This document shows, piece by piece, positions 16,872-25,588 of a stretch of 64,000 nt of DNA. The translations under genes were made by a program, and so were the position numbers. The number at the start of each line of letters is the position of its first letter. The first letter of the stretch is position 1. Origin of the DNA: Ruegeria aquimaris (GTDB lineage Bacteria > Pseudomonadota > Alphaproteobacteria > Rhodobacterales > Rhodobacteraceae); the NCBI RefSeq assembly GCF_025751555.1, contig NZ_JAOWLB010000008.1:96616-160615 (forward strand), read 5' to 3'. The notes beneath the pieces were generated by a model. The model did not search any database, was not told the origin of the DNA, and worked only from the letters and a program-made list of their open reading frames with translations.

Positions 16872-18730
16872 GTCGCCTGTGCCGCGTCGAGATTCTCCTG
16901 CGCTTCCATCCACAGCGTCTCCGCCCGGTCCATCGCGTCCTTCAACTCGGCATACTTGCGGTTCCAGACTTCGAGATCGGCGACCTTGTCATCGGCGTAA
17001 AGCGCGGGATCGGCCAGTTTGGCGGCGAGTTTGTCGTGCATGTCGGCCAGCTTCTCGACCCGCTCCTCGCATTTGCGCAACTCGGCCCGCAGCGCCAGCA
17101 CCGTGTCGCGGCTGGCGCGCTTGGGCTTGGCCTCGGCCGGTTTGGCGGGCTCCGGCTTGTCACGCGCCAGCAGGAAGTCGCGATAGGCCTCCAGATCGCC
17201 TTCGAAGGGTTTCACCGACCCGTCCGAGACCAGCCACAGCCGGTCGGCCACAAGGCTGAGCAGGTGCATGTCGTGGCTGACCAAAATCACCGCGCCGGTA
17301 TAATCGGTCAGCGCCTCGACCAGCGCCTCGCGGCTTTCGATATCGAGGTGGTTGGTCGGCTCGTCGAGGATCAGCATATGGGGCGCGTCAAGGGTGGCGA
17401 TCAGCAGGCTGAGGCGTGCCTTCTGCCCGCCCGAGAGCCGCCCCACCGCGGTTTCCGCCTGCTCGGCGCCAAGGCCGAAGCCGGCCAGCCGCGCCCGTGC
17501 TTTCGCCGGGGCCTCGGCGGGGCGCAGGCGACGCAGGTGGTCGAGCGGGGTTTCGTCCACATATAGCTCGTCGACCTGATGCTGGGCGAAATAGCCAATG
17601 CGCAGCTTGGGCGAGCGGGTCATCCGCCCCGCCATAAGCGGCAGCCGGTCCGAGAGCAGTTTCGACAGGGTGGATTTGCCCTGGCCGTTCTTGCCCAACA
17701 GCGCGATCCGGTCGTCTTGGTCGATGCGCAGGTTCAGCCGTTTCAGGACCTCAGTCTGCCCATAGCCCGTGACCCCGCCTTCGAGATGGATGATCGGGGG
17801 CGACATCTCCTCGGGTTTGGGAAAGGTGAAGGCGCGCAATGCGGCCTCTTGCGGGCTGCTGATCGGCTGCATCCGGGCCAGCGCCTTGAGGCGCGATTGC
17901 GCCTGCTTGGCCTTGTCCGCCTTGTAGCGGAAGCGGTCGACATAAGATTGCAGATGCGCGCGGCGCGCTTCCTGCTTCTTGGCCATCGCCTGGGCCTGGG
18001 CCAGGTTATCGGCCCGCTGGCGGGCGAACTGGTCATAGGACCCCTGATAGAGGGTCAGCTTGCGATCCTCCAGATGCAGGATCGCACCCACCGCGCGATT
18101 GAGCAGCCCGCGATCATGGCTGATGATGATCACCGTATGGGGGTATCTTGCAAGATAGCTTTCCAGCCACAGCGCCCCTTCGAGGTCGAGATAGTTGGTC
18201 GGTTCATCGAGCAGCAGCAGGTCGGGCTGGGAAAACAGCACCGCCGCCAGCGCCACCCGCATCCGCCAGCCGCCCGAGAAATCGGAGCAGGGTTTGAGCT
18301 GTTCATCGTCATCGAATCCCAACCCCTTGAGGATCGAGGCGGCGCGCGCCGGGGCGCTCCAGGCGTCGATATCGGCCAGACGGGTCTGTACCTCGGCAAT
18401 GCGCGCGGGGTCGGTGGCGGTTTCCGCCTCGGCCAAAAGCGCGGAGCGCTCAGTATCTGCCGCCAGAACCGTGTCAATGAGCGACACGTCCGAGGCGGGC
18501 GCCTCTTGCGCGACGCCGCCGATACGGGCGCGGCGGGGCAGGGCGATGGTGCCGGATTCCAGCGCCAGCTCGCCCCGGATCAGGCGAAACAGCGTGGTCT
18601 TGCCGGTGCCGTTGCGGCCCACAAGGCCCACCTTGTGGCCATCGGGAATGACGGCGCTGGCGCCGTCGAACAGCGGACGGCCCTCGACCGCGTAAGTGAT
18701 GTTTTCGATCCTCAACATGGGCGCGCTCAT
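16868..18730 (-). CDS. ABC-F family ATPase (YheS/Uup-like ribosome-associated)
   Basis: About 620 residues comprising two ABC ATPase domains without membrane segments, the hallmark of ABC-F proteins that act on ribosomes rather than in transport. Domain 1 has Walker A GRNGTGKTT, signature FSGGWRMRVALA and Walker B LLLLDEPTNYLDL; domain 2 has GKNGQGKST, LSGGQKARLSL and LILDEPTNHLDI. Between them is the charged P-site-tRNA-interaction linker (about residues 240-300, rich in Arg/Lys/Gln). A C-terminal coiled coil follows residue ~540. The start at 18730 (MSAPMLRIENITY) is chosen because the fold begins there; 18718 is an alternative. Closest in layout to YheS, but subfamily assignment needs a tree. 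Confidence 0.88.
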   Translation of the reverse strand: MSAPMLRIENITYAVEGRPLFDGASAVIPDGHKVGLVGRNGTGKTTLFRLIRGELALESGTIALPRRARIGGVAQEAPASDVSLIDTVLAADTERSALLAEAETATDPARIAEVQTRLADIDAWSAPARAASILKGLGFDDDEQLKPCSDFSGGWRMRVALAAVLFSQPDLLLLDEPTNYLDLEGALWLESYLARYPHTVIIISHDRGLLNRAVGAILHLEDRKLTLYQGSYDQFARQRADNLAQAQAMAKKQEARRAHLQSYVDRFRYKADKAKQAQSRLKALARMQPISSPQEAALRAFTFPKPEEMSPPIIHLEGGVTGYGQTEVLKRLNLRIDQDDRIALLGKNGQGKSTLSKLLSDRLPLMAGRMTRSPKLRIGYFAQHQVDELYVDETPLDHLRRLRPAEAPAKARARLAGFGLGAEQAETAVGRLSGGQKARLSLLIATLDAPHMLILDEPTNHLDIESREALVEALTDYTGAVILVSHDMHLLSLVADRLWLVSDGSVKPFEGDLEAYRDFLLARDKPEPAKPAEAKPKRASRDTVLALRAELRKCEERVEKLADMHDKLAAKLADPALYADDKVADLEVWNRKYAELKDAMDRAETLWMEAQENLDAAQAT

Positions 18731-18838
18731 AACAGAGAGGTGAGGGGGCCGCCAGCGGCTTGGGCCCGTTGCCGGGATGGTCAGGCGCGCGCGACCGTGA
18801 TAGCGCAGAGAGACCGCCCCATCCGCCGGATTTCGCCC

Positions 18839-20038
18839 ATGCGTCCCGCCACAAACCCGCCGCATCTGATCACGCTTGTTCTGGCCACCGCACTGGCGGT
18901 TCTGACCCTGAACATGTTCCTGCCGTCACTGGCGCATATCGCGTCGGATTTCGGGGTGGATTATGCGCTGGCGAACCTGTCGATCGCCGGATACCTGATC
19001 GTTACCGGGGTGTTGCAACTGATCATGGGCCCCTTGTCCGACCGCTATGGGCGGCGCCCGGTATTGTTGTGGTCGATGGGTGTTTTTGCGCTGGCCTCGG
19101 TCGGATGCGCGCTGGCCGAGAATATCTGGGTCTTTCTCGGCTTCCGGATGGTGCAGGGCGCGGTGATCGCGGGGCAGGTCCTGCCGCGCGCGTCGCTGCG
19201 CGATCTCTACCCGCCGTCGCAGGCCGCCGCGCGGCTGGGGCAATTGTCGATGGCGATGGCGCTGGCGCCGATGCTGGGGCCGATGCTGGGCGGTGTGCTG
19301 GAGAGCCTGTTCGGATGGCGGGCCGGGTTCATTCTCTATGCCGTCATGGGATTCGGAATGCTGGTGCTCGTCTGGGCGGATATGGGTGAAACGAACCAGA
19401 ACCGCTCGGCCACCTTCGGGGCGCAGATGCGGCAGTATCCCGAGCTGTTCGGCTCACGCCGGTTCTGGGGTTACAGCCTGTGTGCCGCCTTCTCGGTGGG
19501 GGGCTTTTATGCCTTCATCACCGGAGCGCCCATGGTGGCGGCGGCTGCGTTCGACCTCAGCCCGGCGATGCTGGGCCTTGGCATCGGTATCATCACCCTG
19601 GGGTTCATGGCGGGCAACTTCGTCACCGGGCGCATTGCGCCGCGTGTGGGGCTGATGCCGCTGATCGTGGCCGGGCGCTGGGTGGCGAGCCTGGGGCCGC
19701 TGTTGGGGCTGGTGCTGTTTCTTGTCGGGCTGGGATCGGTCTGGGTGTTCTTTGCCTCGGCCATATTCGTGGGCTTTGGCAACGGGCTGACGCTGGCCAA
19801 TGCCAATGCCGGGCTGATGTCGGTGCGCCCGCATCTGGCGGGCAGCGCCTCGGGCCTGTCTGGGGCGCTGACCGTGGCGCTGGGCGCGGCGCTGACCACG
19901 GCCACGGGCGTGATCGTGAACGCGCAGAATGCGCCCTATGCCGTTCTGGGGCTGATGCTGGCCGCCAGCCTGCTCAGCCTTGTCGCCGCGCTCTACACCC
20001 GCTGGGTTGACCTGCGCGACCCTCTGACCGAGACCTGA
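18839..20038 (+). CDS. Bcr/CflA-type multidrug efflux MFS transporter
   Basis: 399 residues with 12 predicted membrane helices. The conserved MFS loop 2-3 motif appears as GPLSDRYGRRPVLLWSM, and the helix-4 region FRMVQGAVIAGQVLPRASLRDLYPP followed by AMALAPMLGPMLGG is typical of the Bcr/CflA drug-export subfamily, exporting small molecules with proton antiport. The frame is open far upstream (to 17579), but that part lies antisense to the ABC-F gene; the start at 18839 gives a normal N-terminus ahead of helix 1 (LITLVLATALAVLTLNMFLPS). It diverges from the ABC-F gene with about 108 bp between starts. Confidence 0.9.
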   Translation: MRPATNPPHLITLVLATALAVLTLNMFLPSLAHIASDFGVDYALANLSIAGYLIVTGVLQLIMGPLSDRYGRRPVLLWSMGVFALASVGCALAENIWVFLGFRMVQGAVIAGQVLPRASLRDLYPPSQAAARLGQLSMAMALAPMLGPMLGGVLESLFGWRAGFILYAVMGFGMLVLVWADMGETNQNRSATFGAQMRQYPELFGSRRFWGYSLCAAFSVGGFYAFITGAPMVAAAAFDLSPAMLGLGIGIITLGFMAGNFVTGRIAPRVGLMPLIVAGRWVASLGPLLGLVLFLVGLGSVWVFFASAIFVGFGNGLTLANANAGLMSVRPHLAGSASGLSGALTVALGAALTTATGVIVNAQNAPYAVLGLMLAASLLSLVAALYTRWVDLRDPLTET

Positions 20039-20164
20039 CCGGGCAATCCGGTTTCCGGGTCCGGATTTGCCATCATGGCACTTTCCTTGTGCGTTCCATC
20101 GTGATAGGCGGCGCGCGATACATCCGGCGCGAAAGGCGCGCCGCCAGATTCAAGGAGAGCCCCG

Positions 20165-20587
20165 ATGGCACTGGAACGCACCTTTTCGATCATCAAGCCC
20201 GATGCAACCCGCCGCAACCTGACCGGCAAGATCAACGCCAAGTTCGAGGATGCCGGCCTGCGCATCGTCGCGCAGAAGCGCATCCACATGACCAAGGAAC
20301 AGGCGGGCAAGTTCTATGAAGTGCACGCCGCGCGCCCGTTTTATGACGAGCTGTGCGAATTCATGTCCTCGGCCCCGGTCGTGGTGCAGGTGCTGGAAGG
20401 CGAGAACGCCATTGCCAAGAACCGCGAAGTGATGGGCGCCACCAACCCCGCCGACGCGGCCCCCGGCACCATCCGCGCCGAGTTCGCCGAGTCGGTCGGT
20501 GAAAACTCGGTCCACGGTTCGGACGCGCCGGAAACCGCCGCTGTCGAGATCGCCTATTTCTTCTCGGGTATCGAACTGGTCGGCTGA
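20165..20587 (+). CDS. ndk: nucleoside diphosphate kinase
   Basis: Ndk transfers the gamma-phosphate among nucleoside triphosphates and diphosphates via a phosphohistidine. The 140-residue protein has the standard bacterial length; the active-site histidine is His117 in [10 protein letters not shown], and the nucleotide-binding surroundings ([12 protein letters not shown] at the start, [14 protein letters not shown]) are intact. An AAGGAG ribosome-binding site lies upstream of the ATG. Monocistronic, closed by a strong terminator. Confidence 0.98.
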   Translation: MALERTFSIIKPDATRRNLTGKINAKFEDAGLRIVAQKRIHMTKEQAGKFYEVHAARPFYDELCEFMSSAPVVVQVLEGENAIAKNREVMGATNPADAAPGTIRAEFAESVGENSVHGSDAPETAAVEIAYFFSGIELVG

Positions 20588-20617
20588 GCCACCGGTCACC
20601 CGACCTGAACGAACAGG

Positions 20618-20650
20618 AAAAGCCGCCCCGGTTTCGAGGGCGGCTTTTTT
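20618..20650 (+). terminator. rho-independent terminator after ndk
   Basis: An 11-bp perfect stem (AAAAGCCGCCC / GGGCGGCTTTT) with a 9-nt loop ends in a T6 run, 31 bp after the ndk stop. Confidence 0.92.
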
Positions 20651-20663
20651 ATCGGGCGGGGTC

Positions 20664-20728
20664 GGGGGGCGCTGCCCCCATCGCGCCAGGGGCGCGATTC
20701 CCCCGGGATATTTGGAGCAAGAGGAAAG
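20664..20728. repeat. extragenic repeat, long form (copy A)
   Basis: Two adjacent hairpins (GGGGGC-GCT-GCCCCC, then TCGCGCC-N-GGCGCGA) are followed by a conserved tail CCCCCGGGATATTTGGAGCA ending in AGAGGAAAG. It closely matches copy B at 52332-52395 in order, spacing and sequence, and shares its tail with the short copy C at 3612. It lies between two convergent gene ends (ndk and the TfoX-domain gene), as does copy B. Confidence 0.75.
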
Positions 20729-20740
20729 AGCAGATCTGCG

Positions 20741-21091
20741 TCAGGATTGCGGGCGCAGATCCTCGGGGCGGATACGGACGCCTAGTGCGTCGAGTTCTGC
20801 CACCAGTTTGCTGGCCGGGGCGGGTTTGGTCGCGGCCTTGATCGCGTCGAAACGGGCGCGCAGTTCAGCCTTTTCCTTGCCCTTGCAATCGTTCCACGGG
20901 CGGCCTTGCAGGCCCATCACCAGGACATAATAGCCAATGAAATGCGGCCGGGTTCCGGCGGCCAGGAGCCGGGCATAGGCGGCATCGGCGCCCAGCGCGC
21001 GCAGCTCATCCGCCGAATGGATGCCGGCGCGGGCGCAGGCCGCATCCATGGCGGGGCCGAGATTGCGGATGGAAGAGACGGGATCGGACAT
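20741..21091 (-). CDS. stand-alone TfoX C-terminal domain protein
   Basis: 116 residues. The N-terminal half (SSIRNLGPAMDAACARAGI, then SADELRALGADAAYARLLAAG) matches the TfoX/Sxy C-terminal domain, a helix-hairpin-helix-like fold. Full TfoX/Sxy regulators of competence also have an N-terminal domain, which is missing here; stand-alone versions are common in alphaproteobacteria, with no established role known to me. A Lys/Ala-rich tail follows. Monocistronic and convergent with ndk. Confidence 0.8.
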   Translation of the reverse strand: MSDPVSSIRNLGPAMDAACARAGIHSADELRALGADAAYARLLAAGTRPHFIGYYVLVMGLQGRPWNDCKGKEKAELRARFDAIKAATKPAPASKLVAELDALGVRIRPEDLRPQS

Positions 21092-21195
21092 GGGTCGACC
21101 TTATGTGCGCCCGGGCGAAATGTCACCGGGTCCCGCTGCGTACTTGTCCGAGGCAACTCCCTGCGATAGTCACGGTTTCGTGAGGGGGGATTTGC

Positions 21196-22017
21196 ATGAG
21201 CATATTGGGGCGCCTGTTTTATAAATCGCGAAAGTTCTATGACGACGATTTCGACTGGAGCAGCTACACGGCCGACAGTTACCACCGTCGTCTGAAGGGA
21301 GATGTTGAGAGCAATTTCAGAACGGTATCGGGCGAAGGTGATCTGTCGCTAGAGGTGGAAACCGGCAAGGTGAACGTCCGGGGCGATGCGCTTCATCCCA
21401 ATGTGCAACTGATCCTGGAAGTCATCGGACAGTTGCAACCCACCTCGGTGCACGAAGTGGGCTGTGGGGGCGGCGATCATGTGGCGCATGCCTCGGTGCT
21501 GTTCCCGGATATTCAGGTGACCGGCGGCGATCGCGGCGCAACCCAGCTCGACCTGGCCATCGCACGGCACCCGCAGCTGTTAGGCAAGATCGGCATACAG
21601 GACATCACCATGCCCTTCTCCGACCAATGGCCACGGGCCGATCTGGTCTATAGCCAGGCGGTAATCATGCACATTCACACCGCCGTCAGCCATTTCGTGG
21701 CTCTGTCCAACATGGTGCGGCAGGCAAACAAATACGTATTGCTGGTCGAAAACGTCCAATGTCACAACTTTGTGCAGGATCTGATCGCGCTGGAGGAAGG
21801 CGGGCATCTGGCCTGGGGCAAGGCGCATCTCTACCAGGTCGAAGGGTCAACTGGTGCGCGCGGGATTCTGGTTTCCCGGGAACCGCTGGACTTGCCTGAA
21901 CTTGTTTCGGACGCTCAGATGCGCGCCGGAGAGGCGCCTTCGGTCCGCCGGTTGCGCCGCTCGGACGAGGATAGCGGACGGGCCCTGACGGGGTTCGTGC
22001 GGGAATGGCGCAAGTGA
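21196..22017 (+). CDS. class I SAM-dependent methyltransferase
   Basis: 273 residues. SAM-binding motif I is visible as SVHEVGCGGGDHVAHA at about residues 88-103, followed by an acidic motif II region (VTGGDRGATQLDLA) and a motif IV-like RADLVYSQAVIMHI. The N-terminal ~75 residues (aromatic and acidic, FYDDDFDWSSYTADSYHRR) are not recognised and may bind substrate. The protein resembles small-molecule or sugar methyltransferases more than DNA or rRNA methylases, but this is a weak impression. It is followed after 22 bp by a cytochrome P450 on the same strand, suggesting joint tailoring of one compound. Confidence 0.75.
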   Translation: MSILGRLFYKSRKFYDDDFDWSSYTADSYHRRLKGDVESNFRTVSGEGDLSLEVETGKVNVRGDALHPNVQLILEVIGQLQPTSVHEVGCGGGDHVAHASVLFPDIQVTGGDRGATQLDLAIARHPQLLGKIGIQDITMPFSDQWPRADLVYSQAVIMHIHTAVSHFVALSNMVRQANKYVLLVENVQCHNFVQDLIALEEGGHLAWGKAHLYQVEGSTGARGILVSREPLDLPELVSDAQMRAGEAPSVRRLRRSDEDSGRALTGFVREWRK

Positions 22018-22039
22018 GACACTCTGGAGGGGACGCTGC

Positions 22040-23269
22040 ATGGATGACGCGGGCATACGAGACAAGGTGAAGGATCTGGACCTGACCGTGCCGCCGCCGG
22101 GGTTTCTGGAGAATCCGTTCCCGTTCTATGACGCGCTGTTGGCGCATGCGCCGGTGCTGCGGCAACCCGACGGGTCGGTTCTGCTGAGCCGTCATGCCGA
22201 TCTTGACCGCATCTATCGCGACACCACGCTCTATTCCTCGGACAAGAAGGCCGCGTTTGGGCCGAAATTCGGGGTCGGGTCGCCGCTGTTTGAGCATCAC
22301 ACCACCTCGCTGGTGTTCAACGACCCGCCGCTGCACACACGGGTGCGCAAGATCATGACCTCGGCGCTGACACCGCGCGCCATCGCCCGGATGGAGCCGG
22401 GGCTGATCTCGACGGTCGATCACCTGCTGGACGCGATGGCGGGGCGGGAAACTGTCGATCTGATCGAGGAATTCGCCTCGACCATCCCGATCCAGATCAT
22501 CGGCAACCTGCTGGATGTTCCGATGGAGGAACGCGGACCCCTTCGGGATTGGTCGCTGGTGATCCTGGGCGCGCTGGAACCGAAGCTGACCGACGATCAG
22601 CTGGCGCGCGGACAGGCGGCGGTGACCGAGTTCAAGACCTATCTGGAGGATCTGGTGGCGCGGCGCCGCGCCAGGCCGGGCGATCCGGAAACCGACGTGC
22701 TGACACGGCTGATCCGGGGCGAGGGCGCCGACCAGAAACTGTCGGAAATCGAGCTGCTGCAAAACTGTATCTTCATCCTGAACGCCGGGCACGAGACCAC
22801 TTCGAACCTGATCGGCAATGGGCTGGCCTTGTTGAACGATTTCCCCGAAGAACGCCGAAAACTGCTTGAAGATCGGGATCTACTGCCTTTAGCTGTCGAG
22901 GAAATCCTGCGGTTCCGCTCGCCGAACCAATTTGGCAACCGGGAAACCACGGCCGAGATCGAACTGGACGGGCTGCGCCTGCCTGCAGGCACCAACCTGC
23001 ATCTGTGCATTGGCGCGGCAAACCGTGATCCGGCTGTGTTCGACGATCCGGCGCGCTTCGATATCACGCGCAAGCCGAACCGGCACCTGGCCTTTGCCGG
23101 CGGGCCGCATGTCTGCGTTGGGCTGACCTTGGCGCGACTCGAAGGCCGGATCGCACTCGGGCGCCTGCTGGATCGTTGTCCCGACTATCGCCTGCGCGAG
23201 GGCCGGGTGCCCGGAGGGCGCATTCGGTTTCACGGCTACGCCACTCTGCCAGCACAGATGGCCCCTTGA
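22040..23269 (+). CDS. cytochrome P450
   Basis: A 409-residue soluble bacterial P450 with a GGAGGGG ribosome-binding site. The I-helix oxygen-activation motif appears as NAGHETTSN, the K-helix E-x-x-R as VEEILRFRSP, and the heme loop as FAGGPHVCVGLTLARLE with the proximal thiolate ligand at Cys359. All invariant positions are present, so the enzyme should be active. It needs an electron donor (ferredoxin and reductase), and none is encoded nearby. Substrate unknown. Sits in a plus-strand run with the methyltransferase upstream and the CHAD protein 67 bp downstream. Confidence 0.95.
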   Translation: MDDAGIRDKVKDLDLTVPPPGFLENPFPFYDALLAHAPVLRQPDGSVLLSRHADLDRIYRDTTLYSSDKKAAFGPKFGVGSPLFEHHTTSLVFNDPPLHTRVRKIMTSALTPRAIARMEPGLISTVDHLLDAMAGRETVDLIEEFASTIPIQIIGNLLDVPMEERGPLRDWSLVILGALEPKLTDDQLARGQAAVTEFKTYLEDLVARRRARPGDPETDVLTRLIRGEGADQKLSEIELLQNCIFILNAGHETTSNLIGNGLALLNDFPEERRKLLEDRDLLPLAVEEILRFRSPNQFGNRETTAEIELDGLRLPAGTNLHLCIGAANRDPAVFDDPARFDITRKPNRHLAFAGGPHVCVGLTLARLEGRIALGRLLDRCPDYRLREGRVPGGRIRFHGYATLPAQMAP

Positions 23270-23336
23270 AGCGGACGCGAAAGCATCGGGATAGATGAAT
23301 GTTTCATTGCGGCGCGTGGCGTGATTTGATGCGCGC

Positions 23337-24845
23337 ATGACCTGCACGATCGTCATCGCCGGTAAAGCCGCACCTCTGGTTCTGGCCAGGCCGTGCGAGG
23401 GCATGCGGTTTGCCGTTGGCGGCGCCCTGCGTCGTGATTTTGCACTTTACGATTGTTTCGACCAGCCCTTGCGCCGGTCGGGGCGGGTTCTGTTACGGAC
23501 CGGCCGCGATCTTGTCCTGTTGTCTGACGATTCGGCGCCGGTTTCCCAAAAGGCGGAACCGGGACGAGGTAGCTTGCCCGCAATTGCACCCGGGGCGGTG
23601 TGCGATGCGCTGACCGGCCTGTCGCCGCTGCGGGCGCTGATGGAGCATTGCGCGGGCCGCGCGGAAACGATCTCGGTCGCGGTTCTGGACGATATGGAGA
23701 AAACCTGTCTACGGATGCAGGTCATTACCCTGTCGACCCGGTCCGGGGTGGCGACATTGGTTCTGATGGAACCGATGCGTGGGTATGACCGGGCGCATCA
23801 GCGCGTGGTCGATGCCCTGCTGGACTGTGAGGGCGCATCCCGGGGCGCGACCGGTCTTTGGCCTGTTTTGCTGCCTGGGGTGCAACCTTATCAGTCCAAG
23901 CCCGAGGTGCCGATCACTGCGGACGAGCCGGCACATGGTGTCGCGGCGGACCTGATCCGCTCTTCAATGTCGGTCTTCCGCCAGAACGAGGCAGGGATTA
24001 TCGACGATGTAGATACCGAATTCCTGCATGACTATCGCATCGGATTGCGCCGCATCCGCTCGGTCCTGAGCCTGTTTCGCGACGTGTTTCCGCCCGAAGA
24101 GACAGAAGAATTGCAAAGGGCGTTCTCGGACCTGATGGCACCTACCGGAAGGGTGCGCGACCTCGACGTGTATCTGTTGGGACAGTCTGGGTTCCTTGCC
24201 CTTGTGCCCGAGGCGCTGCATCCCGGGTTGGACCTTCTCTTTGCCCGGATGAAGACAGAACGGGATGTAGCGCAACGGGCCCTGGCCCGTCACCTGCGCA
24301 GTGCCCGTTATACCGCACGCGTTGCCGCGCTGGAGGCGCGGCTGACCGATCCCGAAGGTCTCGCGCCCGGGCCCGAGAGCGAGCGTGCGGCGCTGCCTTA
24401 TGCGCAGGCCCTGATCTGGAAGCGCTATCGCAAGGTGTGCAAGCTGGCGCGGCGCATAGATGCGGATACCCCGGATGATGATGTTCATCGCCTGCGCATC
24501 CACTGCAAGAAGCTGCGCTATCTCATGGAGTTTTTCGGGCCCTTGTTCCCAAAGAAGAAGTTCAGAAAAATTCTGAAACCCTTGAAAGGCTTGCAGGACA
24601 ATCTTGGTCTCTTCAACGACTATTCGGTGCAGCAGATGGAACTCGGCCGGTACCTGCATCCCGACAATGATGCGCCGGTCGCGACCGATATGGCCGCAGC
24701 CGTTGGCGCGCTATTGGCAACGCTGTCGCGCTTGCAGGCTGGTGAACGGACGCGCGTTGTTGCCAGTTTCGCGGCATTCGACAATCGCGCGGTACGGTCC
24801 GTGTTCGAAGAGCTTTTTCACCAGCCAGAGGAGGCGCGGCGCTAG
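23337..24845 (+). CDS. CHAD domain protein with degenerate CYTH-like N-terminus
   Basis: 502 residues. The C-terminal ~290 residues form a CHAD (conserved histidine alpha-helical) domain, recognised by two basic helices with conserved histidines: FLHDYRIGLRRIRSVLSLF (His231) and DDVHRLRIHCKKLRYLMEFF (His384, His389), plus the GRVRDLDVYL segment. CHAD domains are known to bind inorganic polyphosphate and to localise to polyphosphate granules. The N-terminal ~150 residues retain CYTH-like pieces (LYDCFDQPLRRSGRVLL; ISVAVLDDMEKTCLRMQVITL) but lack the E-x-E-x-K motif, so a triphosphatase activity is unlikely. The stop lies 3 bp before a ParA-type ATPase gene. No visible ppk nearby. Confidence 0.88.
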   Translation: MTCTIVIAGKAAPLVLARPCEGMRFAVGGALRRDFALYDCFDQPLRRSGRVLLRTGRDLVLLSDDSAPVSQKAEPGRGSLPAIAPGAVCDALTGLSPLRALMEHCAGRAETISVAVLDDMEKTCLRMQVITLSTRSGVATLVLMEPMRGYDRAHQRVVDALLDCEGASRGATGLWPVLLPGVQPYQSKPEVPITADEPAHGVAADLIRSSMSVFRQNEAGIIDDVDTEFLHDYRIGLRRIRSVLSLFRDVFPPEETEELQRAFSDLMAPTGRVRDLDVYLLGQSGFLALVPEALHPGLDLLFARMKTERDVAQRALARHLRSARYTARVAALEARLTDPEGLAPGPESERAALPYAQALIWKRYRKVCKLARRIDADTPDDDVHRLRIHCKKLRYLMEFFGPLFPKKKFRKILKPLKGLQDNLGLFNDYSVQQMELGRYLHPDNDAPVATDMAAAVGALLATLSRLQAGERTRVVASFAAFDNRAVRSVFEELFHQPEEARR

Positions 24846-24848
24846 GCC

Positions 24849-25586
24849 ATGCATGTGATCGCCTGCTACAGCAACAAGGGCGGTGTCGGCAAAACGGCGA
24901 CATCGGTGAACCTTGCCCATGCCATCGCGCGTTCCGGGCGGCAGGTGCTGCTGTGCGATCTCGATCCGCAGGGGGCATCGAGTTACTATTTTCGGGTCAA
25001 ACCGTCGAAAAGGCTGAGCGAGACGCGGTTTTTCGAGGATTCCGACCGCTTTGCCGATGCGATCCGCGCCAGCGATTTCGCGGGGCTCGACATCCTTCCC
25101 GCCAACCGAAGCTTTCGTGATTTCGATCGTTTCCTGAGCCGCATCCGCAGCAAGCGCTCGCGCCTGTCGAAGGCGCTGGTGGCCGGGGGCGCCGAATATG
25201 ATGTCGTGGTGCTCGACTGTCCGCCGAACTTTTCCCTGCTGTCCGAGAACGTGTTTCGCGCCGCCGACCGGATCGTGGTGCCGGTTCCGCCCAGCACGCT
25301 GAGCGAGCGGACGTTCGAGCAATTGGTCGAATTCTTCAAGGATCAGGGATTGCCGCGCCGCAAGATTTCTGCGTTTTTCTCGATGGTTGAGGGGCGCAAG
25401 TCGCTGCATCGCGACACCATGGCGCGCATGCGCGCGGCCTATCCGAAACGGTTCCTCGCGGCCAGCATTCCCTATTCCGCGGATGTGGAACGAATGGGTC
25501 TGCGGCGGGCGCCGGTTGCCGAATACGCGCCCCGCAGCAAGGCGGCGGCCTGTTACGCCGACCTGTTCGCGGAACTGGCGCTCTGA
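24849..25586 (+). CDS. ParA/MinD-type partitioning ATPase, chromosomal orphan
   Basis: 245 residues. The deviant Walker A motif KGGVGKT (residues 10-16, with the signature lysine), Walker A' (LLCDLDPQGASSYYF) and Walker B (DVVVLDCPPNFSLLSENV) are complete. No N-terminal DNA-binding extension is present, so it is a small ParA of the type used to position cargo on the nucleoid. There is no parB or parS-like partner; instead the gene is separated by 3 bp from the CHAD-domain gene and surely cotranscribed with it. Basic patches (RSKRSRLSKAL; PRRKISAFFSMVEGRKS) could serve non-specific DNA binding. I infer that the CHAD protein or the granule it binds is the cargo. Confidence 0.88.
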   Translation: MHVIACYSNKGGVGKTATSVNLAHAIARSGRQVLLCDLDPQGASSYYFRVKPSKRLSETRFFEDSDRFADAIRASDFAGLDILPANRSFRDFDRFLSRIRSKRSRLSKALVAGGAEYDVVVLDCPPNFSLLSENVFRAADRIVVPVPPSTLSERTFEQLVEFFKDQGLPRRKISAFFSMVEGRKSLHRDTMARMRAAYPKRFLAASIPYSADVERMGLRRAPVAEYAPRSKAAACYADLFAELAL

Positions 25587-25588
25587 TC

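Noticed and set aside
17579..18838. Upstream extension of the MFS transporter frame
   Set aside because: The extension is antisense to the ABC-F gene and has no membrane or domain content; the transporter starts normally at 18839.
24561..24577. TTCAGAA-AAA-TTCTGAA palindrome inside the CHAD gene
   Set aside because: It lies within well-conserved coding sequence and is explained by the Lys/Phe/Arg codons there.
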